DNA of 64,000 nt, taken from contig NC_016078.1 in assembly GCF_000230555.1 (NCBI RefSeq), forward strand, positions 3,123,001 through 3,187,000. The letters run 5' to 3'. The notes under the pieces are model-generated. The model had not been told where the DNA came from, searched no databases, and saw nothing but the letters and a program-made list of their open reading frames with translations. Position 1 is the first letter of the stretch, and each line of letters begins with the position of its first letter. Shown here piece after piece: positions 59,674-64,000 of this stretch. Source of the DNA: Pelagibacterium halotolerans B2. Lineage in GTDB: Bacteria; Pseudomonadota; Alphaproteobacteria; Rhizobiales; Devosiaceae. Made by a program: the position numbers and the translations under genes.

Positions 59674-60822
59674 TCAGGAAGGCTGACCTGAACCGGTGCG
59701 CAGGGGTTGGGCGATGTAATCGGCCGAGCGCATTTCTTCCAGCCGGGACAGGCAGCGCGCGAACTCGAACCGGGTCCTCTCGTCCTGGGCGAGATCGTCG
59801 AGCGGGGCGGCAAAGCTGGCGGCGAGCTTGACCCCGCGATCGTAGAGGGTGTCGACGAGCAGGATGAAGCGTTTCGAAGCGTCCGATTTCAACCGCGAAA
59901 ACACCGGCACATGATCGATCATCAGCGTGTGGAAGCGGTTGGCGAGCTTGAGGTAATCGCGCGCGCCGAGCGGGCGTTCGCACAGATCGGCGAAATTAAA
60001 GCGCGCGACGCCCATGGCCTGAGCGGGCACGGTAATGACACGGCCAAGACTTTCAACGGCATCGGGCCTGGGCTCCGCCCCGCCGGTCAAATGGCCAAAC
60101 AGCGCATCCATCTGGGCGTCCGTCTCCGGGCCGTTGCCGATCCTGTACACGTCCTGCGCGTCGAGTTTTTCGCGCCGGTAATCGGTGTCCGCATCGAGGT
60201 TGAACACATCCGCATGCGCGGTGAGCAGATCGATGAAAGGCTCGAAAAGCTGGCGGTTAAGCCCGTTCCAATAGAGTTTTTCGGGCGGGATGTTGGAGGT
60301 GGCCACCACCACGACCCCATCGGCAAACAGGATTTCGAACAGCCGGGAAAGCAGCATGGCGTCGGTGATGTCGGAAACGAAGAACTCGTCGAAACACAAA
60401 AGCCGCACCGAGCGGGTGATGGGCCGCGCCACCGCCGGAATGGGATCGCGAGACCCCTTGGTCCCGGGATTTTCTGAACGGAACTTGGCGATCGCCTCGT
60501 GCACCTCGTTCATGAATTCGTGGAAATGCACGCGCCGTTTGGCGGCGACCGGGACGGTTTTGAAAAACAGATCCATGAGCATGGTCTTGCCCCGGCCCAC
60601 ATCGCCCCAGATGTAAAGGCCCTTCGGCGCTTCGCGGCGGCGCTTGAACAGCGAGGCAATGACCGAACCCGAGCGCGCTTCGAGCCGTTCGAGTCCCTCG
60701 GCAACGCGCTGGAGTTTTTCGACTGCACGCTTTTGCGCCGCGTCGGGCTTGACCTGCCCGGCGACGATCATGTCGGCATACGCATCGACAATGGAGCCCG
60801 ATGCCCCTTCGGTCCCGGTCAA
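59674..60822 (-). CDS. zapE: Cell division AFG1-like ATPase ZapE
   Basis: The protein is 382 aa from a TTG start at 60822; GAGGG lies close before it. The Walker A motif GDVGRGKT is at residues 73-80, the Walker B region RLLCFDEFFVSDITDAM is near 137-153, and the ATSNIPPEKLYWNGLNRQ segment is typical of AFG1/ZapE. ZapE affects Z-ring stability, and mitochondrial relatives act in turnover of respiratory proteins. Placement beside mdh is common in alphaproteobacteria. The next upstream gene starts 14 nt away, so both are probably co-transcribed. Confidence 0.93.
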   Translation of the reverse strand: MTGTEGASGSIVDAYADMIVAGQVKPDAAQKRAVEKLQRVAEGLERLEARSGSVIASLFKRRREAPKGLYIWGDVGRGKTMLMDLFFKTVPVAAKRRVHFHEFMNEVHEAIAKFRSENPGTKGSRDPIPAVARPITRSVRLLCFDEFFVSDITDAMLLSRLFEILFADGVVVVATSNIPPEKLYWNGLNRQLFEPFIDLLTAHADVFNLDADTDYRREKLDAQDVYRIGNGPETDAQMDALFGHLTGGAEPRPDAVESLGRVITVPAQAMGVARFNFADLCERPLGARDYLKLANRFHTLMIDHVPVFSRLKSDASKRFILLVDTLYDRGVKLAASFAAPLDDLAQDERTRFEFARCLSRLEEMRSADYIAQPLRTGSGQPS

Positions 60823-60836
60823 GCCCTCAAACCCGG

Positions 60837-61472
60837 TTAACCGACCATGGAAACCGGCTGCCCGCCGGCCAGCGTGCCCACGAACCTGTTTCCGCTCTGG
60901 AACAGGGTGCCCACCAATTCGTCGGCCTCGTTATAGAGCTGGATCTGGTTGCCCAGCAGGTTCCACGAGGTCACTTCGGTCAGGCCCTCGACAAGACAAC
61001 CCGGCGTCGAGGCCCGGTAGCGGCCGGTGGAGCCCTTGGCCGTGTAGGTGAGGTTGAGGCGGCATTGTTCGGCGCCGACCATCATGGTCCAACCGCCCAG
61101 AAGCTGCTCGATGGTGACGCTGCCCGTCAGATTGCGGCCGCCCGTGGTGTTGCCCGGACTGCCCACATCGTCGAGCAGAAAGCCGGGCGAGCTTGTCGAA
61201 TTGCTGCCGTCCAGCGATGCCGTATTGCCCGGCACGGTGGGCGTGCCGGTGGTCGAGGGGGAATTTTCCGGCAGCACGGTCGATCCGTCGATGGGGGGCA
61301 GATCGGAGGTGGAAACCGCCCCGGTCTGCACAGGCTGAAGCGTGGGCGCCGGTGGCGTGGCGGTGACTGTCGGTGTCGACCGGCCGAACGAGGTCGGCGA
61401 ACAGGCGGCGAGTATGCCGGTGGCGCCGATGACCATCGTCATTGCGAGTGATCGTGTGAGAGTTCCAACCAT
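60837..61472 (-). CDS. Outer-membrane lipoprotein of the Inh/Omp19 family
   Basis: The protein is 211 aa from ATG 61472 (MVGTLTRSLAMTMVIGATGI), with GGAGC before it. The lipobox ILAAC puts the acylated Cys near residue 24. A Thr/Pro/Ser-rich linker runs to about 115. The C-terminal domain LLGGWTMMVGAEQCRLNLTY with two cysteines (EQCRLN and STPGCLVE) matches the metalloprotease-inhibitor (Inh) beta-barrel found in Brucella Omp19. It may protect envelope proteins from proteases; this is inferred from the family. Confidence 0.83.
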   Translation of the reverse strand: MVGTLTRSLAMTMVIGATGILAACSPTSFGRSTPTVTATPPAPTLQPVQTGAVSTSDLPPIDGSTVLPENSPSTTGTPTVPGNTASLDGSNSTSSPGFLLDDVGSPGNTTGGRNLTGSVTIEQLLGGWTMMVGAEQCRLNLTYTAKGSTGRYRASTPGCLVEGLTEVTSWNLLGNQIQLYNEADELVGTLFQSGNRFVGTLAGGQPVSMVG

Positions 61473-61702
61473 AACAGCTCCATGTTTCGGCCCGGACGGG
61501 ATTTGCGGGAACGCAATGCGTTCCGTACCGTTCCAACGGCGCTGCCGGCGGCCTGACCCATCCGCTTTAAGGCGGCAGCGCTCACAACTCAAGCCCTCCG
61601 GACCGCTCCGAGGGGTTCGCCGTTAACTATTGTGGCCAATATGGCGGTTGTGGGACAAGATCGGTCCGCTCCCCGTGGCGGACGCGTAACAAGGAAGACC
61701 GG

Positions 61703-62986
61703 ATGGCATTTTACGTCCACGCCAAATCTTTGATGACCTCGATTGCCGGCAGCTTCTGGTTCGTGCCCCTGCTCATGGCGCTGGCCGGTCTCGCATTGGG
61801 CAATCTTTTCGTGTTCATCGACGCTCTGGACGCCCTGTCGGGGCTGCGCGAGCAATCCTTTTATCCCCGGTTCGGTCCGGAAGGGGCACGCGCGGTCCTC
61901 ACGACAATCGCCGGCGGCATGATGACAATGGCTTCGCTGGTCTTTTCGCTGACCTTTGTGGGGCTGACCCAGCTTTCAAGCCAGCTCGGCCCGCGCGTCC
62001 TGATGATGTTCATGGAGGATAGGGCCACCCAACTGGTTCTCGGCGCCTTTGTCGGGGTGTTCCTGTTTGCGCTCGTGGTGCTGGGCGAGGTGAGCGAGCT
62101 CGATGACGGTTTCGTGCCCGACCTTGCGGTCGCCGCCACCATCGTCATCGCCACCGGCGCGTTCGGGCTCGTGATCTATTTCGTCCATCACATGGCGCTG
62201 GCCATCCAGGCCGACGTTATCGTCGCCGATCTGGGCAGACGGTTTGCCAGGGCCATCGGCCGGGTGGCCCGCAAGGCTCAGACCTGCGACATCGCCCGGG
62301 CCAACCGCCATGTTGCCGAGTTCGAGGGATTTGCGGGCACGCCCGTCCCGGCGCCCTCAAGCGGCTATATCCGCCATATCGCCTATGACCGGCTGCTCGA
62401 CATTCTCCAGACCGGAGGCTTGCGGCTGGTGATCGATTTGCGGGTCGACGACTATGTGGGCGAAGCCATGCCCATGGCCCATGTGGAAGGCCCAGCCCCC
62501 GATGTCGGCGCGCTGGCCAAATGCTTTACACTCGGGCCGCGCCGCGACGTGCTTCAGGAAGCGACCTATGAGGCACGCGCCCTGATCGACATAGCGCTGC
62601 GTGGGCTCTCGCCCGGCATCAACGACCCCAACACCGCCGTTGCGGCGATCGATCATATGAGCGGAGCCCTGCTGCCGCTCGTCCGCTCCGAGGGGGTGCC
62701 GCGCGTTCTGTTTACCGAGGACGGCCGCGCCGCGCTCAGGCGGCCCGATCTGGGACTGACCCATTACCTCGATCTGATCGTGCCCGCCCTGCTGCCGGCC
62801 ATGCGCACCGATACCCTGGCCACCGAAAGGCTGATCGAGCTCTTGATCCTGTTCGACCGCGTCAGCCGTCAGGACGACGCGCGCGAAACGATCGCCAAAT
62901 GGCGCAAGGTGATGGCGCGCGACGTGGACAACCACCAACTGCCGCAAACCATGGTGGACTGGCTCAAGGAAAAGGCGGCGGAGTGA
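61703..62986 (+). CDS. DUF2254 family membrane protein
   Basis: The protein is 427 aa. Four membrane helices lie in the first half: SFWFVPLLMALAGLALGNLF, then AVLTTIAGGMMTMASLVFSL, VLGAFVGVFLFALVVLGEV and AVAATIVIATGAFGLVIYFV. A soluble C-terminal part follows with RDVLQEATYEARALIDIALR and GLSPGINDPNTAVAAIDHM, both DUF2254 signatures. Its function is unknown. It is divergent from the Omp19-like gene and is followed by repeats. Confidence 0.88.
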   Translation: MAFYVHAKSLMTSIAGSFWFVPLLMALAGLALGNLFVFIDALDALSGLREQSFYPRFGPEGARAVLTTIAGGMMTMASLVFSLTFVGLTQLSSQLGPRVLMMFMEDRATQLVLGAFVGVFLFALVVLGEVSELDDGFVPDLAVAATIVIATGAFGLVIYFVHHMALAIQADVIVADLGRRFARAIGRVARKAQTCDIARANRHVAEFEGFAGTPVPAPSSGYIRHIAYDRLLDILQTGGLRLVIDLRVDDYVGEAMPMAHVEGPAPDVGALAKCFTLGPRRDVLQEATYEARALIDIALRGLSPGINDPNTAVAAIDHMSGALLPLVRSEGVPRVLFTEDGRAALRRPDLGLTHYLDLIVPALLPAMRTDTLATERLIELLILFDRVSRQDDARETIAKWRKVMARDVDNHQLPQTMVDWLKEKAAE

Positions 62987-63307
62987 GGTGTTGCGCGAAC
63001 ACGTGCTCAAACCACGTTGTCTCCATCCTGGTCATCCCGGGCGAAGACTCGGGATCCAGTAAGCGGCAGAGTCGGTGGCTTTGTCTCTGGCGTTGAGTGT
63101 GCTGGGCCCCGGGTCAAGCCCGGGGTGACAGGGTGGGGAAAGCGGCAGCGGCGTTGCCCAATGGGATCGCTGCAAGCGGCGCTAGAGCGTGTCCAGCAAA
63201 AGCATGTCCTCGACGCGATCGGGGATGGAAACGGTTTTGCGGTTCGGACACGCGATAAAACAAAGGCTTAGAGCCAAGGATTTGATTCAATCAAATCCTG
63301 AACGGCT
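62987..63307. other. 321-nt gap filled with two kinds of intergenic repeats
   Basis: No gene is seen. The left part holds a palindromic repeat pair (63031-63129), and the right part a full CTAG-ended repeat (63182-63311) that runs into the stop codon of the next gene. Together they cover most of the gap. Confidence 0.7.
63031..63129. repeat. Intergenic palindromic repeat (GTCATCC...GGGTGAC family), full unit
   Basis: Left half 63031-63059 reads GTCATCCCGGGCGAAGACTC and GGGATCCAG. Right half 63102-63129 reads CTGGGCCCCGGGTCAAGCCC and GGGGTGAC. The ends GTCATCC and GGGTGAC face each other. A 42-nt unrelated spacer separates the halves, as in the mosaic at 3662-3956. Confidence 0.65.
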
Positions 63308-63311
63308 CTAG
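63182..63311. repeat. Intergenic repeat, CTAG-ended family, full copy
   Basis: The 130-nt unit begins CTAGAGCGTGTCCAGCAAAA, contains GGAAACGGTTTTGCGGTTCG, and ends with GATTTGATTCAATCAAATCC and TGAACGGCTCTAG. Both ends are CTAG. It is the reverse complement of 9641-9747 with 23 extra nt (63203-63225 region). The right CTAG contains the TAG stop codon of the small gene at 63308. Confidence 0.8.
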
Positions 63312-63538
63312 CGCGCGATCATGTCTTTGAGCAGCGCTTCGGCCAGAGGCTGGGCGTCGCGTGCCTCGTGGGTGGGAACGGCGATGGCCAGCCCCTTGCC
63401 CGTCAGCCCCGTTCCTATGCCCGGCAGGCCGCCATCGGCGATTTCGCGCGGGGTGAACCCGTGGGCGCGAAGGGCGGTGACCATGAGCCGGGCCACCGAT
63501 TCGCGTTCGACATAAAGGATCGTTTCGTAATCGGTCAT
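63308..63538 (-). CDS. Small hypothetical protein next to sdhB
   Basis: The protein is 76 aa from ATG 63538 (MTDYETILYVERESVARLMV). It is soluble with mixed alpha/beta character: VARLMVTALRAHGFTPREIA, then GKGLAIAVPTHEA and AEALLKDMIA. This layout resembles short ACT-like or DUF2007-type folds, but I do not recognise a family. It follows sdhB on the same strand, but a strong terminator lies between them. Its TAG stop is inside a repeat. Confidence 0.65.
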   Translation of the reverse strand: MTDYETILYVERESVARLMVTALRAHGFTPREIADGGLPGIGTGLTGKGLAIAVPTHEARDAQPLAEALLKDMIAR

Positions 63539-63551
63539 GGCCGGCATCCTC

Positions 63552-63584
63552 AAAACAAAAGGGCCCGGGAAAAGCCCCGGACCC
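63552..63584 (-). terminator. Intrinsic terminator of the sdh operon
   Basis: On the minus strand GGGTCCGGG pairs with CCCGGGCCC (one G-U pair) around a 6-nt loop and is followed by TTTTGTTTT. It lies 27 nt after the sdhB stop. Confidence 0.85.
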
Positions 63585-63610
63585 CTCTAATGTATCAGAA
63601 TCGGCAGGGT

Positions 63611-64000
63611 TCAGGCCACCTTGCGTTCGACCATCATCTTCTTGATTTCGGCGATCGCCTTGGCCGGGTTGAGCCCCTTGGGGCAGACCTTGGCGCAGTT
63701 CATGATGGTGTGGCAGCGATAGAGCTTGAAGGGGTCTTCGAGGTCGTCGAGGCGTTCCGAGGTGGCTTCGTCGCGGCTGTCGATCAGCCAGCGATAGGCC
63801 TGCAACAGCACGGCCGGGCCGAGATATTTTTCGCCATTCCACCAATAGGACGGGCACGAGGTCGAACAGCACGCGCACAATATGCACTCGTAAAGCCCGT
63901 CGAGCTTGGCGCGATCTTCCTTGGTCTGCAGCCATTCGGTGTCGGGGGTCGGCGTCTTGGTCTGCAGCCAGGGCTGCACCGATTTGTGCTGTTCGTAAAA
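63611..64000 (-). CDS. sdhB: Succinate dehydrogenase iron-sulfur subunit, C-terminal part, cut by window edge
   Basis: The last 129 codons are present; the frame continues past the window edge, and the N-terminal 2Fe-2S domain is outside. [18 protein letters not shown] provides the 4Fe-4S ligands, and [17 protein letters not shown], with three further cysteines, completes the 3Fe-4S and 4Fe-4S sites. [19 protein letters not shown] near the quinone site is conserved. It passes electrons from SdhA to the membrane quinone in the TCA cycle and respiratory chain. Confidence 0.97.
   Translation of the reverse strand, partial: FYEQHKSVQPWLQTKTPTPDTEWLQTKEDRAKLDGLYECILCACCSTSCPSYWWNGEKYLGPAVLLQAYRWLIDSRDEATSERLDDLEDPFKLYRCHTIMNCAKVCPKGLNPAKAIAEIKKMMVERKVA

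Overview
The window is chromosomal DNA from an alphaproteobacterium, most likely of the order Hyphomicrobiales and perhaps a Devosia/Pelagibacterium-like member of the Devosiaceae. The order-level call rests on the core gene order seen here: atpHAGDC beside priA/xerC, the mdh-sucCDAB-lpdA run, rplU-rpmA followed by obgE-proB-proA-nadD-rsfS-rlmH, an imuA-imuB-dnaE2 cassette with a GTTC-N7-GTTC LexA box, and an Omp19/Inh-type lipoprotein. The family-level guess is inference. DNA is GC-rich except at about 12.0-21.6 kb, which is visibly richer in AT.

0-7 kb holds DNA repair genes: the SOS mutagenesis cassette on the minus strand, a gamma-carbonic-anhydrase-like protein, then a plus-strand ligase-associated exonuclease and ATP-dependent DNA ligase pair. 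7-12 kb is accessory: a decayed DUF6152-type gene, a possible small RNA, a TfdB-like flavin monooxygenase with a small upstream ORF, and two paralogous divergent AraC regulators. 12-21.6 kb is one minus-strand surface-polysaccharide operon (five glycosyltransferases, two sulfotransferases, a methyltransferase, a flippase and a polymerase/ligase) ending near a tRNA-Ser(CGA) gene.

22-36 kb is mostly housekeeping on the plus strand: a gamma-glutamylcyclotransferase-like protein, an MBL-fold hydrolase, L21/L27, two GNATs, Obg, proline synthesis, NadD, RsfS, RlmH, then a cell-envelope group (EnvC-like factor, CtpA protease, polysaccharide deacetylase-like protein), RppH and an Asp/Glu racemase. 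36-46 kb on the minus strand holds a chemoreceptor, the F1 ATP synthase operon and priA. xerC, an EamA transporter and an eight-repeat acidic secreted protein follow on the plus strand.

49.8-59.4 kb is the TCA block on the minus strand (mdh, sucC, sucD, sucA, sucB, a MAPEG protein, lpdA). Together these make the 2-oxoglutarate dehydrogenase complex, succinyl-CoA synthetase and malate dehydrogenase; the end of sdhB at the right edge adds succinate dehydrogenase. Between them lie zapE, the Omp19-like lipoprotein, a DUF2254 membrane protein and a small unknown gene.

Two families of intergenic repeats are scattered through the window. In one family the terminal CTAG of three copies supplies the TAG stop codon of the neighbouring gene. 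No CRISPR array, prophage or insertion sequence was seen.
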